NCBI RefSeq assembly: GCF_010183535.1
Contig: NC_071333.1
Span: 11,654,587-11,718,586, forward strand
Direction: 5' to 3'
Origin: Caenorhabditis remanei
Lineage: Eukaryota; Nematoda; Chromadorea; Rhabditida; Rhabditidae
Length of the DNA: 64,000 bases
The notes under the pieces were generated by a model. The model did not search any database, had not been told where the DNA came from, and saw only the letters and a list, made by a program, of their open reading frames with translations. The translations under genes were made by a program, and so were the position numbers. Of the stretch, positions 49,505 through 63,700 are shown one piece after another; positions within the stretch are counted from its first letter, which is position 1; the number at the start of each line of letters is the position of its first letter.

Positions 49505-52500
49505 ATGAAGGCGCTACCTTTCCTTCTTATTCTCTGTCTATATCTGCAGATTGAGAAATCACTTCAAGATTGTGCTTGGGACGTGAGTGAAAAGCAAAAT
49601 TATGGAGGAAAGGAATAATGATTCAGACCTGTCATGAAATAGATCCCGATCCAGATGTCATCACGGCTCACTTGATTCCTCATACTCATGACGATCTAGG
49701 TTGGATCAAGACTGTTGATCAGTATTACTGGGGAGGCATGTTTTTTGTCAGTTGTTTATGTTCCTAGTTCATCATTTGCCTTAGGGTATCCTCTAATTTT
49801 GTTTATTATAGCAAAACCCGAGTTAGTTCCTGTTGGCGTGCAATACATATATAATACGGTTATAGACGAGCTATTGAAAAATCCGGATAGAAGGTGATAA
49901 AACGATAGAATATTATTCTATAATAGAAAAAAGTTGTTTTAGATTCTCTTTCGCTGAAACTGGTTTCCTGTGGAGATGGTATACAAGCAATGGGGACTAT
50001 GAGAGACACCAATTACAAAAGCTCGTGAAAAATGGACAAATTGAAATAATTGGAGGTGGATGGGTACAAAACGACGAAGCCACTTCGCATTATGTTGATA
50101 TCATTGATCAAATGACTCTTGGATTACAAGTTAGTTGTATTCTTCTTCTTACTCAATTTTTGTATCCTGGTGTTATGACTCAATTGGATACAATGTTCGG
50201 TTCAAAGAAGGGGGAACACCTTTTTGAGAAAAACAACGGGTTTCAAATTTACAGAGATTGGAGCAAATATTTGGAGATTGTGGAAAACCAGTATCCGGAT
50301 GGCAAATCGACCCATTTGGGCACTCTCGTGAAATGGCCAATATTTATGCTCAGGTATTCAATTTCAGCTCATTCACGTCATTTTCACTTATTCTTTGTTC
50401 AGATGGGTTACTCTTCTCTTTACTTTGCTCGTATTCATTATCTCGAAAAAGAATTACGCTTGAAAAATAAAACTTTGGAGTTCAACTGGAACGCATCAGA
50501 TGATTTGGGTATGCGTCTGATTGTCTAGTTGATTCCAAATTTTATTTCAGGCACTCAAATTTTCACCGGCGCATTTTTCAATGATAACTATGGACCGCCG
50601 GAAGGCTTCTGTTTTGATTCTCTCTGTGGAGATGATCCAATCATGGATAATGTGGACCTCGAAGGATATAATGTTAAGCAGAAAGTAAATGCTTTTGCAG
50701 AGCATATCAAGAAACAGGTGATATTTCTGTATAATCAAAAAGTTTACCATATTCTGTTGGGTTATTCAGGCTGCTCATCAAAAAACAAATCAAGTCATGC
50801 TATTGATGGGTAGTGACTTCCAATACACCAATGCTAACTCCTGGTACGTCAACTTGGATAAACTGATCAAACATATGAAAACTTATGTGAGAGCTTATTC
50901 TAAGTGTTTTTTCTGCAATCTCAAGAAATATTTCAGTCTTCTGAAAACATACGAGTGATCTATTCAACACCAGCATGTTATACCAAAGCTGTTCAAAGTC
51001 GGTCTCCCAAACTATCTGTGAAAAACGATGATTTCTTCCCGTATGCATCTGGAAAACATTCGTATTGGACAGGATATTTCACCAGCCGACCTGCATTTAA
51101 AGGAATGATCCGACAGGCAAGTTCAATGTTGCAGTTGGCTAAACAACTCGATGTTATTGCTGATTTGGGACCAGAAGATGAGTCTGATTTGAATATACTT
51201 CGGGAAGCGTCTGCATTGGTACAACATCACGATGCTGTGACGTTAGTTTAGATCTTAGATCAGCTGTTATATTTGATAATAACCGTTTTCAGAGGAACTG
51301 CAAAAGAAAATGTGACAAGGGATTATGAAAAACAATTGGCTAGAGGAATGTCTGAAGTTGAGGTAAGTTATAGCAATTAGGATTGATAATTCCATATCAA
51401 TTTCATTAATTTTAGGCCGTGATCAACGATTTTATGAGCGCAATGAATCCGAATGGAGTTGAGCCAAAGTTGGTCATATGCCCTCTTCTTAATGAAACTA
51501 TTTGCAAACCAATCAGGTATGAGACAGAACATTTGTTACATTGTATTCGCGATTATAGTAACCAGGAAGAGTTCTCAATAGTCATTTTCAACTCACATGG
51601 AAGATATTACAACGGAACAATTCGCATTCCATACGGTCAAAAATCTGCAACAGTTCGAGATGCGAACAAGAATGTTATTGAAAGCCAGGTTGATCAACAG
51701 ACTATGATAGTGGTCGACATTTGAATTTCAGGTTGTTGAGACATTCAAAGTTGACCAATTGAAAAACGCCGACAGGTCTTTATATGAGATACACGTTTTG
51801 GTTAGAGTGCCACCGCTAGGATACACTACAATTACAGTGTCGAAAGGAAATTCAATTGTTAATATTCATTTAAAAAGCAAAAAGAAGGCAGATGCAAAAA
51901 TTGAGATTCAGAATGAGGTAAAACATTATTGTAATTTCAGATTGTCTAATCATTCTATCATTTTTTAGCATCTTATTGCTGGATTCGATGCTCAAGGATA
52001 TCTTTCATATGTAACTGAAAAAGCAACCAATAAGAGGAGAAGTATTCGCCAAGAGTTCTTCTATTACGAAGGTATTGACTCAAAAGACGATCAGCCATCT
52101 GGTGCGTACATCTTCCGTCCGAAAACTCAGCAACCAATTGCATTCACATCAAAAATTGCCTTAGAAGTTGTAACGGTAAACTTTTGGTATCTTATCAAAC
52201 ACTGTATTAATCGATATTATAGGGCGGCATCACGAATGAAGTGAGACAGAAGGTGAACCCCTGGATTTCTCAACAGATTCGACTTCCAAAAGGAAAGAAC
52301 TACTTGGAGTTCGAATGGATTGTCGGACCAATTCCAAAGGAGACCAAGTTTGATGAATAGGGAAAAAATTTAAAAATAATGATTCGATTCCAGAAATCCT
52401 ATTACCAAAGAGTTCATCACAAGATACATCACCGATGTACAGTCAAAGAACGTATCGTTCACTGATTCCAATGGTCGCCAAGTTATGAAGAGATTGTAGG

Positions 52501-53459
52501 TTTTGATGCTGAATTTTTTATAACTTTATGTTTTTTAGCTTTGGTGGAGCTACTTCCTTTGATTATTTGGATACTGAACCAATTGCAGGAAATTACTACC
52601 CACTAACTAGTTTTGGATACATCAAAGATGGTAATGATCAGTTTAGTTTGATCACTGACAGAGCCCAAGGAATGATGGCAACAGATGGTGTGGTTGAAAT
52701 TATGGTAACCGTTTTTATCATCATCTAACTATTGAGTAACAAATTAAGCTTCATCGCCGTTGTTTTTATGATGATCACTTTGGAGTTGAAGAAGCTTTAG
52801 ACGAACCTGGAAAAGACGGCAATGGTCTTGTAGCCATGGGCAAGCATATTGTTTTATTCACGGATGTTAAGGTAATCTGATTCTATTGGAATTGGGACAA
52901 ACGAAAAACATAAACTGATTTCACAGGCTTCTGCTGTTCAACTTCGCCCACTTGTTTCTGAAAACTTCCACCAACCAGTGTTGGCATTTTCTAAAAATTC
53001 AGAAAAGTTTGAGTTTAATAGAAAATTAGAGTACTCCGGACTTACACAAGAGTTACCTTTGTATCTTAATCTTCTCACCTTGGAGAGATGGCACAAGAAG
53101 AATAGTTTGGTTAGATTCGAGCATATTTATCATAACGATGGACCTGAATCGAAGCAATTCGCAGTTGCTGAAAGTTTTAATCCGAAGGTATTATAACAAC
53201 TATTTAAGAATAATTAATTAATGTTTTATAGAACTTGTTTGCAAACTTGGACATTCTCTCCTTCAAACCATTGCTGCTGGGAGCTAATAAACAAAAAGGA
53301 AGTTTAAGTGAGTCATCCGGATCTCAAACGGTACACCACACTAATGTTTCAGGATCTGCTGTATCTAAAACCGGATCGTTCACAATTCGTCCATCTGAGA
53401 TTCTCACTTTTGAGATTGAAACCGAACGAAAGGAAATTAAATATTTTACTCACTATTAA
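49505..53459 (+). CDS. aman-1: Lysosomal-type alpha-mannosidase AMAN-1 (GH38)
   Basis: Secreted or lysosomal hydrolase of alpha-linked mannose. The signal peptide is [19 protein letters not shown]. The zinc site appears in [19 protein letters not shown]. The nucleophile aspartate sits in [19 protein letters not shown]. Further family blocks are [40 protein letters not shown] and [17 protein letters not shown]. Fifteen or more exons follow the plus strand to the ending KEIKYFTHY. The intron at 49736-49811 has a GC-AG boundary. A perfect 45-base GTGAGT...TTTCAG segment in the last exon is a multiple of three, so splicing is optional for frame. The name rests on family and on position next to acc-3 (C. 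elegans F55D10.1). Confidence 0.92.
49736..49811 (+). other. GC-AG intron in aman-1
   Basis: The exon ends TAT TAC TGG GGA G, then GCATGT, and the next exon begins CA AAA CCC behind TTATTATAG. Only this join gives [15 protein letters not shown], as family conservation demands. The nearest GT (49740) gives a wrong frame or a 28-base intron. Confidence 0.75.
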
Positions 53460-53852
53460 TTTTATTAAATGCATTGATGGGAATACAAATTTGGTGTTGG
53501 ATAATAAGAACAATGAATTATTATTTTAATAATGAGGTACAAAAGCGAATCGATAGGCTTATAAAACTTGGAAAGAAGAGAAATCGGGAACCAGAATTGG
53601 AATAATCTGACTGCGAATCTGACCCGAGGTTGATTCACAAGCCAAAACCTGATAAAAAACTTCGAGAAGTGGAGAAAACAGAACAAATTGTAATACCCAT
53701 AAAACGTGGCATCAAGTATTGGTCGGAGGTTTGAAAACTTTGGTGACGATGAGCACAAAAATGACAGGAAAGGAAAAGGGCACGAACACGACCGGGATGG
53801 TTTGACTATCACTAACGGAGAACGGAGACTAATAACCAAGGAAAATAGTGAC
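53460..53852. other. Convergent 3' region, aman-1 and lon-2
   Basis: The 3'UTRs of two converging genes. Purine-rich plus-strand frames (for example 53706-53912) overlap the lon-2 GPI-signal exon on the other strand and are not called. Confidence 0.5.
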
Positions 53853-56800
53853 TCAGAAGAGCCTGATAATTGCAATAAAGATAAGAGAAGTGAAGATAGT
53901 GAGAGTCGATGAGCCATCTGGTTGCACTCCTTGCTCTGTGACAATAACTGATGGTCCTTTCGGGTTTGTTGAAAGATCTGAAATTAACAGTTGTAAATTT
54001 TAATAGTTCTTCTCATTTCGTTCCCATTTTTCTCTCATCCCATTGTATTCTATTCATCTTCTACTATTTCGGCTCGTAAAAGTTGTGGTCAAAAAGTGCG
54101 CTACGAGGTAATTTTCCGGGATTAAGTGTAAGCGAGAGCGCCGAGAGAAAAGAAAGAATGAGAAAATGGGTCCGACTGGCTTTGTTGGTAAAGTCATTGT
54201 CCTTTGGGTATATGACACAAAAATCTATATAAGCGTCCAGGGTGAGAGCTTTAGTTTTGGAGCATAAGAAATCTTTCTAATTGAAAAACGTACCAATATT
54301 TTTAGGATGATCTTGTTGAATTACAGCCTTCACTGGATTTCTGTTAATAATATTTGGTGGCATTCCAGATCCCGATCCTTCAAATCCATCAGAGTCCTCA
54401 TCATCCCACAACGGACTAGCCGACCCTTCTACAGCAATTTTCTTCTCATTCTTTTTCTCGATCCAGTCCATCTGCAATTAACCAAAAAAGTCATTAAATC
54501 AACTGGCCACCCAATGAATTTCACGAATATATCACCTTGCGACCTCATTAAACAAGGTGTTTTCATTCTTCACATCCCCACACTTCCCTATTCTTCAATG
54601 CCCCCGGTTAATGAACTTCAGTGAGTGCTGTCAGATCTTATCTCGACATTGAAAAACGAAATGCGCGACCATCTGGATACTTAGCATGTCATGATACTTC
54701 TAGGAATAGCCAAAAAAAAAGAGAAAATCTTCATGTGCTATCCGAAATTACTAGTTTCTTCGTGTCACCTTGGCATGGGAAGCAGAAAAAAAGAGCTTAA
54801 GTGTGTCAAGTGATCCCTCTTTTTAATGATGGATGGAAGGGTACCCTTTTGAGAAGAAAAGAGCCCAAAAGATTTTGGAGGGTGGTTTGTGACTCAATGT
54901 TTGCACTCTTTTCAATTGGTCCTTAGCTGGAAGCAATGAATAATTGCCTCAAATTATTCGACTCTAAATGCCAAAAATGTTACAAAAAGGCTAAAACAAT
55001 GCAAACAAACTACTGGAGCTGTGTTGTGTTTTTCTCAGTTGTGTAATGTTCAACAATTCATTGTTTAACAATGTAATACTTTTAATCCTGTCTTCTGCAA
55101 TGCACTTTCAATGAGCACAATATGAAAAAACAGAAAAAAAGGAAAGCAAGAGATTTCCTGAAGCGGTGGCCCTCATAAATTATAAACAACTATACGTATA
55201 TATGGGCCACTCATTTTTCTTTCTTCTCTTGTTCCTCACGCGCGCCTTATCCTCTCCCACCAATTCTTTTTTTTTAATGGGCGCAGGCACACAGCAATTA
55301 TTTGTGCCCTTGCGCTTTCATGCTCCGAACTTGTTCGTCTTTTTGACGTGCGGCGGTGTATGTTCAAAGAAGGGACACATCAAAATGATTCCCTGAAGTC
55401 AGAATCTTGAACAAAAAATGGAAGACGAGGAAACAATACTAAGATGGACAGATGAGAAAAAGGCCAGAAATGGAGGAGGAGAAGGGGAGAACTAATTTAT
55501 AAACGAAATGGGACAAGAAAACAAAGAACGCGTTGGTTCAGGCTGACTTGACTTGTTTCTGAGAGAATGGAAATGGATTATGTAGAAGAAAACAACAAGA
55601 AACTATACGTTACAAGAAAACGTGTCCGAGTTCCCGATACTTTTGAAGTTCCAAGTAATTTTCAGTAGTTTTAAAGTTTCAAGAAAAATGTTCTTCAAAT
55701 ATTTCAAAATTTCGAATCCATCTAAGGGAAACATACAAAGCTCTGTTTTCTCGGGATCTCAAGATAACTGCTAGTTAGCTATTCAAAGGCAGACGCTTTT
55801 TTGCCGAGTGAATCGTAGCATTAATATGCCATTTCGCAATTTCCGGTCCTCCTCGTTTTCATGTTCTCATCTCCCTTCTATATCCGCAAAGATGTACAAA
55901 ATCATCATTCACTTCTGACACATTGTCTTTGTGGGTCTCTACGAATTATCAAAGTCTTCTCATGGAGTACATAAAAGAGTTTTGTGTGGGTTTCGAGTGC
56001 CGCGGTGGCAAACGATACTCTTGGGGATTTTCGGGTGACCAGTTTGTTGTCTCCTTTCTTAGTGGCGACTCAGTACGCATTGAAACTGAAGGGACCACTA
56101 CTGAAATCGTAAAAATGGTGCTGACAACTTGGACATTTTTATGATGCTTCTTGTTCTCAAGCACTTGTTGTCACGGACATGACAGCTGGAAAAAAAAACA
56201 CTGCTTGCTTCCTTTTTTGGCCCTTTTTCATGTTCGTTGAGTCAATCAGACGCTCTTTTGTGTCACCATAAGATGCAACAAAAAACGCAGATACAAAGAA
56301 AAAACTACTGAAGTCAAAAAAAGGGAATGAATTCTTTTTTGCGTCTCGGTTGACAAATCACAACCTTTACCTATCTCAGAAATTCACCAATTCCTTCTGT
56401 TTTTTCACCTCGTAGCCCATTATCACATGTGAAAATGAGGATGTTCAAGGTGAGACAAGGAAGATGGTGAAATTTTATTGGAAAGGAGAGCGTTGCGATA
56501 TGATTCAACAAAACCCCATAGGGGGTTACGGCACGCGTGCCATAAGACATTTATCAAACTCGAGTTGTTTTACAAATGGATCTGCTTCTGCTTCACCTCT
56601 TGCTTGCCCTTCAGAGAAAATGTACAAATATAGATGCCTTACATGTATAGTACGGAACGTATTGAAGTGCCCTATTGGCTATTGGATATACATTAAGCAG
56701 AAGGTGTAAAACAAACATTCAACGACTAATTAAACCCAATTGCGAGCAACAAGCATGAGAAGCATCATGTGGAGTATTCAAATCGAATTTAGAATTTTTC

Positions 56801-59800
56801 AAGCAACCAGTTTTTACTAATATCATTTTCAGTTCGGAGAAAAAATGTTCTTTTTCTTTTTTTTAACTGCAGCAGAAAACTGCAAAAAACTGCTGTTAAA
56901 AAAATGGAATTACAAAAAGCACTTAAAACAATGTAAAAGTGGCCAAGCGGACAAAGTGCAATACACTTTTAAACTAAAATTTGATTAAAAAATTGGGGTG
57001 TCGTATATCAACAAAAAACCATTTTCCCGCTAAAACCGTTTACACCCCCACAACAGATTTTGGAAAAAGAGTGTAAAGTCCAAAAAGATTGAAACTACTC
57101 ACCATTGACTTCGGTCGGACATCTTTGGTAATCGGTGCCAGTTCATGTTGAATTCTGGAATTTTTGGCGGTTTGAACGAGTCCATTTAAAAGTAAACATG
57201 AAGTCAGAATAATCAGTAGGGAGTGCATGGTGAGGCCCTTTCTTCGTTTCCGACCGACTGGCTGAACATACCCGACCGCGCCGTCGTCGGTCTTCCTCCC
57301 GTCGCCCCGCCCCTCTTCCCTCAATTCTTTTTCGACCGGCATGAGCCATTGTCTGCGTTTCATACGTTTCATACACTATCTCGTGAGTGGCGGGTGCCGG
57401 ACATGTAAATTTTTTGACAGACCAAACCTTTACTGGTCATTTGATAGCACTGATAGGATGGAAAAAGTACTTCGATTTGAAATTGACAGGTTTCAAAAGG
57501 GTGAACGTGGAAGGAGGGGAGGGTTAATTAATTCAAATGAATGAAACATTTTCGAAATAGCTCCGGAACTACCTAATATGCAGTCTCTCCGTGGTTGATT
57601 GAACTATTTCACTTTTGAAAAGCCCATCTCCAATTATCTTTTCCTTTCCTTCTTTTCAAATTTCTCTCTTTTATGACAATGAACAACGTGAGCTGCGTAA
57701 TGAAATAGTTAATTACGTGAGAGAGAAGAAAAAGGAAGATGTGCTCTCGAGTGGCATGCAATGTCTACTTTTGACCCTTATCCCTTCATTCACTATTCAA
57801 TAAGAAACTTCTAGTACTTGAATGACCGGCCATCAACCTTGGTTAGTACCAACCAATCGTAAAACCACCTGATTCATATCTTGAGATTTATGCATCTATT
57901 TGCCCTCTGGGAACATGAATAAAAATTCCTTCATTGGGAAATAAACACTGTCATCTATCTCTCAACATAGGCAGGAAAAGATAGAAAAAACTCTTTGTCT
58001 CTAGAAAGTGTCATTTTGAGAATTGGTAAAGGCAAACAAAGATTCTGCCAGTGAAAATTTGTGAAATTTCGAAATTTGAAATAAGTTATTAAACATGGGA
58101 ACATAAACGTGCTGTTTGTCAAATCATGTAAGGTACTTCGCTCCTGTCCTGTTCAAAACCAAATTATTTGCTCAATCCGGTAAAATTCAAAAAGAGCCGA
58201 GATGAGCATATCCTCATTACTTAATTAGCAGGTGTTCAACCAGCTTGTGTTCCGAATGTTTACCTTATCCATGCACCCCTTCATATTTTGTTCCTAACAG
58301 ACAACAAAACATGACTACTTACTTAATTACTTTGGTTCCATCAAAGCAATATCCTGGATGCAGAACAACGCCTGTATGATCACAAATTTTTCTTCCAAAC
58401 CGGTCCCACGACTTTGCCGAAAGTTGAAGCTGTAAAAAATTGGAAAGTTGAAAACATCAAAAGGAGGGAACGGAGTGATTATGCAATAAATACGGACTGC
58501 ACAAAGAGCTCGCCGACAGCAGAAACCAACCTCTCTCACGGCATTGTCTGCTCGGGAAACGAACGGTCCAGGCGAGTGGATTTGAGCGACATGTTTTGAT
58601 GGGTGAATTATCATCTCTCCTAGCGGTCCACAAGATTTGAACACCTGTTCGGCGTACAAAAACGATTTTCGTTCGATGAAAAGTCGTATGACGGAGAAGA
58701 TGGTCTTTTTGAGCTGTAAAATATTATCGGATGAGTGAACCTTACATGAAGATGCCGCAAAAAAATTTTGCGTTAATTTCAAGATGATTACCGTCAAAAA
58801 TTCTTCTAAAAATGACTTCTTCGTGCTCGTCATATTTTTCATCAAATGCAATTTTGCTGCCCATTCACGAGAATACTTTCCAAAACAAGTTTCCATAGAA
58901 TCTGAGCATGATGTGCTGGAATAATTTTATTCGAATATGTTATGAAACTATAATTTCTTACTGGCATCGAACAATTCCAAGCATTGTGCAATTGCATGGA
59001 AGAGTGGTCACGTATTCTGTGAGACATCCGTCAGTCACTGTTAAAGAATGTGCATTCATTAGTTGTTTATGCATATCAACCAGAACAAACTCCACTTTTC
59101 GATACCGGTAGATTGCATCGGCAATTCTGAAAATTATTTACATTCGAAATTTATAAAAAGTTACGAATACTCACGTCATCGCCATTTTGTTCGGAGTGTT
59201 TCCAATGTATTCAGACCAATGCTCGGTGCTAGTCATCATGCAGTTATGGTACTCTAGCGGCACAGTCCGACACTTTCCAACTGACAAACATAAAAACATA
59301 TCAGGAAGAAGAGCGCTCAAAAATTTTTGAACAGCAGTGGTGACTTCATATTTGATACCAGAAAGTGAGATTGCCTGAAACAAAATAATACTGATTCGAC
59401 TCTTCTATAATAGTTAGTCTCACATTTTCAGTTGTAAGAATATTTCTGAATGTTCCAATCAGATCGTCGAAATTTGTGTAGAATTCGGTATAATTCAAAA
59501 GCAATGGGTAGGTAGATCGAATGTCACGAAGCGTGACAAACTTGATTAAGTCGAGAAGATGCGTTTTCTCACCTGAAATTCAAATTGCATGTTTGAAAAT
59601 CTAATAATGGAAAAAGCAAGCCAGATGATCGGAAATTATGATAAGCTCTAAAACATTTGACATTTTCACCCAGGTTTTCTTTTAGAAAGGTATTACAGAC
59701 CTGGTTACAAAATTACTATTTCTCCGTCACTGTTCGATTTTATGGACTACTTGGGTTAACAAGTTTCTATTTTGTAAAACATTTCATAATCAAACAAACT

Positions 59801-60717
59801 CACTTGCAACAAACGCGATGGCATCTCGGAACGGCTCTACGAGTCGAACTTGCATATTTCTGAGCTCTACTGTCAGCGTGTAGTTTCCCTTTTCAAGCAA
59901 ATCCTCTGCATCGCATTCACATGTGAATTCATCCTAAATCACATAGCACTTAATTAATGAGTCTGTTCTTCGTTCGGTAAATATTTGTATCAATTCCAAC
60001 GTGTACTAATTCGAAGTCCCCAAAAATGGGCGATGACATTGTCTCTGACTTACCAATTGTTCGACTCTGTTATTCTTGGAATGCCAGAACCACATCTATT
60101 CTTGAGCGAAACAGTGTCACTTTCATTCTAACTATCAGTAAATCAAAATCTGCCCTGACTTCTCTGTTTTCTTGCGATCATCATTAATTATCACAGTTAT
60201 ATTTCACTATTCGGCGTTATCAATCAAGTTACGGAAGCAAAAAAAAGAAGCCGCATGTGTAATTGAAATTTATGACTCTCCAATATCGTCATGACAGGAA
60301 GATTAATGTTCATTCCATTCGTTTCATCACTTTTCATTTTTGTCTACAGTTATCTTATTCTTTTTTGATAGAGATTTCCGGTGAATCAAAAGTGTTATTT
60401 TCCCTTGCAATTCAGTTCAATGTGATTCAATTCAATTCAATTGAAAGTTGACAGAAGCTAATGAGAAATGACTCAACAGATAGAAAGGGTCCGCCTGCTT
60501 AGATAAACTCTGTTGATAAATCTCAGTCATTAGCTGACATAGATTTATATTTCGGCATGTTGAAGATTGAGGACAGATAGAAAAACGAGGAAGATAAACT
60601 CACTGTGGGTTCCTCCAATGATGTTGAGTTGGTCAAAATGTCAACGACAACAACTTCTTCTGAGGACAGAGCGGTCCGAAATAATAACACCAGCAGAATG
60701 AGCCATCGAAAGTTCAT
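53853..60717 (-). CDS. lon-2: Glypican LON-2, GPI-anchored heparan sulfate proteoglycan
   Basis: Negative regulator of BMP (DBL-1) signalling in C. elegans. Eleven exons in consistent phase (including 60604-60717, 59804-59933, 59424-59572, 57103-57154, 54294-54471, 53853-53977) add up to 508 residues, the C. elegans length as I recall it. The signal peptide is MNFRWLILLVLLFRTALSS. Glypican cysteines include FTCECDAEDL, GKCRTVPLEYHNC, TLPCNCTMLGIVRC, SCSDSMETCFGKY and GRKICDHTGVVLHPGYCFDG. The glycan attachment site is DDEDSDGFEGSGSG. The GPI signal is the hydrophobic end SSTLTIFTSLIFIAIIRLF. Introns of 1.2 and 2.6 kb flank the 52-base exon 9. Confidence 0.93.
57103..57228 (-). CDS. lon-2: Alternative first exon of lon-2 with its own signal peptide
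   Basis: Upstream of and in frame with exon 9 (57103-57154) lies an ATG at 57226-57228 that starts MHSLLIILTSCLLLNGLVQT, a good signal peptide, then AKNSR, reading straight into IQHELAPITKDVRPKSM. Starting here and using exons 10 and 11 would give a 142-residue secreted protein. It would consist of the glycan attachment region and GPI signal without the cysteine-rich core. A GC box lies about 80 bases upstream. It may be a chance frame. Confidence 0.45.
57304..57313 (-). promoter_or_regulatory. GC box upstream of the internal lon-2 start
   Basis: GGGGCGGGGC on the minus strand sits in a GC- and CpG-rich block (57250-57320) inside a large AT-rich lon-2 intron. Such GC-rich islands are common at worm promoters and Sp-factor sites. 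Confidence 0.4.
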
Positions 60718-63700
60718 GCTGAAATCCAAAAACATAGTGAAAGAAAATTGAAAACAGTAGAAAAATAGGAGACAATATGATTGAAAAAATACTTCAGAGT
60801 TTCTGACGCCAAACCGATCAAAATAGTGTGATAATCAGAGAGAAACGAGAAAAAATGTACAATCGACAAATAGAGTTATCAGCAAGTATGGAGCACAAGT
60901 TATGTCATAGTCTGTATCTATCTTCTCCACCCATCACTTGTCACTCTTCGAACAACTGATTGCAAGTGGAATCGAAAAAAATGAGGGGCTCGCCGGATGG
61001 AAGTGGGCGGTCGGATGGAAAAGGTGATAAAGTCTTGGCGGGGCGGATATAGAAGAAATGAATACGAGAACGTGACACACTGTCTTTCTCCTTGGAAAGA
61101 AGACTGTGGTGACGTAATTTAGAGGGAGGGACTGAGTGATGGTGACAAAAAGTGAAATTGGCGGTGACGGAGAACAACGATGGGAACATGAAACTTGGCG
61201 GAACTTTAGATTTGCAAGCTAGTTTCTATATTTAGAAGGAAGCACTATGAAAATACACAAATGCAGAAAAACACTAAAATATATACACTTCCTGCCTTAA
61301 TAGTGTTTCTTATTATAGCCTAATATTTCCCACATTCCATTATTTTGATAACGGTCAGGAAGAATCGTAAAAATTTTAACGCCTTAGAAACTAACGTTGT
61401 ACACTAACAAACCTTAACAATTATTCGATTGGAGGCCAGGTGAGAATCGGAAACGGAAAAAAACTAGTGAGAAAAAAATGAAACGATGGTTAGTGCACAG
61501 CTGGTGAACGCGAAGATTGATCGTTGTGGCAGGGCGAACAAAGCAGAAAATGAGAAATGTCTTTACTCATTGAACACAAGACTCTTGCTTCCGTTTGTCT
61601 CTGGTTCAATTTTTCAAATTCTCGGTTGTCATAAGACCGAACTCTTTTTTCCGGAAGTGATGGTCCAGAGATAACTGGCATCATTTTTTCAAATGAATAT
61701 TGAAAAGAACAGAAGATGAAGATATGATTGCTAGATGCAGACAGCATCGTTTTTCAACTAAAAACGTTCTTCAAAATAATTTTTAGGCGTAAAAAAGTAG
61801 TTCACACCAAAAAAGATGCTGACTAATATGCAATACCGAGCGTGTTGATAAAAGGCAACTCGACAAAAACTATTTGTGTTCCAACCATGAAAAACTTCCA
61901 ACAAAACAGAGTACTCATCAGACGAACAGAAAAAAAGAGGAACACAATCCGAATTGTTTCCCAACATTCACTTGATCCGAGGAAATTTACGAGCGCACAC
62001 CATAAAACAGAAGGCGTTCATACCTTTACATACAAACACACAGTGCTCGTTTACGACAAAGACTAGGGCTGTGAATGTGGTGAGACAGCGTAGAGAACGG
62101 ACAGACAGTACAACAGAAGCGGTACGATAAAAGAGGTGCAGGACCATCGACTGGTATTGTTTGCAGATGGGTTACCAGCCATTCAAACTCGGCCTCTTGA
62201 GTAACTGCTAATCCACTCTCGAAAACCTATCATTTGATTCGGCGAAGCGGGAGAAAACATGCACGGAAGTGAATTGAAACATTTTAATAGAAACAGAAAT
62301 TTTGGTTTTCCCCAAGTTGTCGAAATTTGAAAATCATGACGAATAGATGAGAATTATGAAAAAAAAAGAATGAAAAAAATATGATAGAGCAGATCAAGAT
62401 AGAACGCAAAACATTGTATTTATCTGACGTGTTGCTTGTGGTGCTTGTTGGGTGAGAAACGACGTGCGAGAATGAATTGCACAATCGTCACCGATTAGAT
62501 CTCGGTCGATTATGATCATTATGTGTATTGCATGTTAGACCATGGATATGTATGCATCCTAGAATATAATGAGAAATTTTTTTTCTCATGATTTGAAGCA
62601 GAATTATGTTTTGATAGTTATAATGGTTGTCGAATGGGGGCGTGTCCCTAAAAACATTTACTCAATGATGAGACGGAAAGGTACTAGTACAAGAACGCAG
62701 CTGGTGGGTCTTGCACCTGGAACTTTTTTTTTCCTTTTTTGTCAACATACTCTTTTTGGAGACTATCCAACTAAAAAAAGGAAATCTTTCGAAAAGAGTG
62801 CAATTCTACCATTAAACTGATTCTCATATAATGAGATTTGAAAGGAATCAAAAATGTGTACAGGGATTCAATTGTCCCACAATTATGATTGATGGACTAG
62901 ATAAAATAGTCTCTTAGAAGCCGCCACTGCGGATTGACCCCTCGCAAGAGCCCAGATGTTGTCCAACGTTTGAGGTATAATCCTTTCTCGATGGGAGGTA
63001 ATGCCTCTTTTTTTTTGGACAATTAAGGTAATGTTCTCATAATTGGAGGGAAAGATGGATGCCTACATGGCCCGGACTTGAAAGCATTCAAAAAAGGAAA
63101 GCTAAATTTGTATGAATGACTACAATGAAAACAACTTGAATTGTAAAATCTGTAAAACTCATTTTATACTAGCTTGTGAACTTCAAAAGAACAGAGCGTA
63201 CATTGAATGAAATATGCATTTTTATTCATGGAAAGTTGAAAAAATTTTTTATAGCAAAACGTGAAGAATCAAACGGCGAAACCTTAAAGTACAGGAATAA
63301 AAGAACATTGATAAGATTGGTATTGCCGAAGCAATGTTGAAGAAGTTCTACTATATGAAAAACGAGAATGGCCATGCAAGCTACAAGCCGATGGAAATAT
63401 TAGTGAGCAAAATAAAAAATTGGTTGAAAAAACAGACAAACGCAAAACATATGGATAACTAGATGACATTCCGAAACTTTGTAATAATCTTTCATAGTCA
63501 TATCGTGGCTCTAAAAATACTCGAGACGGAGTTTAAAAATTGCTATTCTTATTGGTTTAAATTCTCAAATGAAATACATGTGCTTTGTTTAAAAAAATAA
63601 GAAGTCGAAAAAGTCGATGTAGTCTCACTAACACAAGGAATTTGTCCATGGCTAGATCGAATTCATCTGTATTATTTCTCAATCACACACCTTGATTGTA

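Noticed and set aside
53510..53998. Apparent plus-strand pseudogene in several frames (lysine- and glutamate-rich)
   Set aside because: The right-hand part is the antisense of the lon-2 GPI-signal exon (53853-53977), whose phase and length fit exactly. The left part is purine-rich 3'UTR and its frame is cut by stops.
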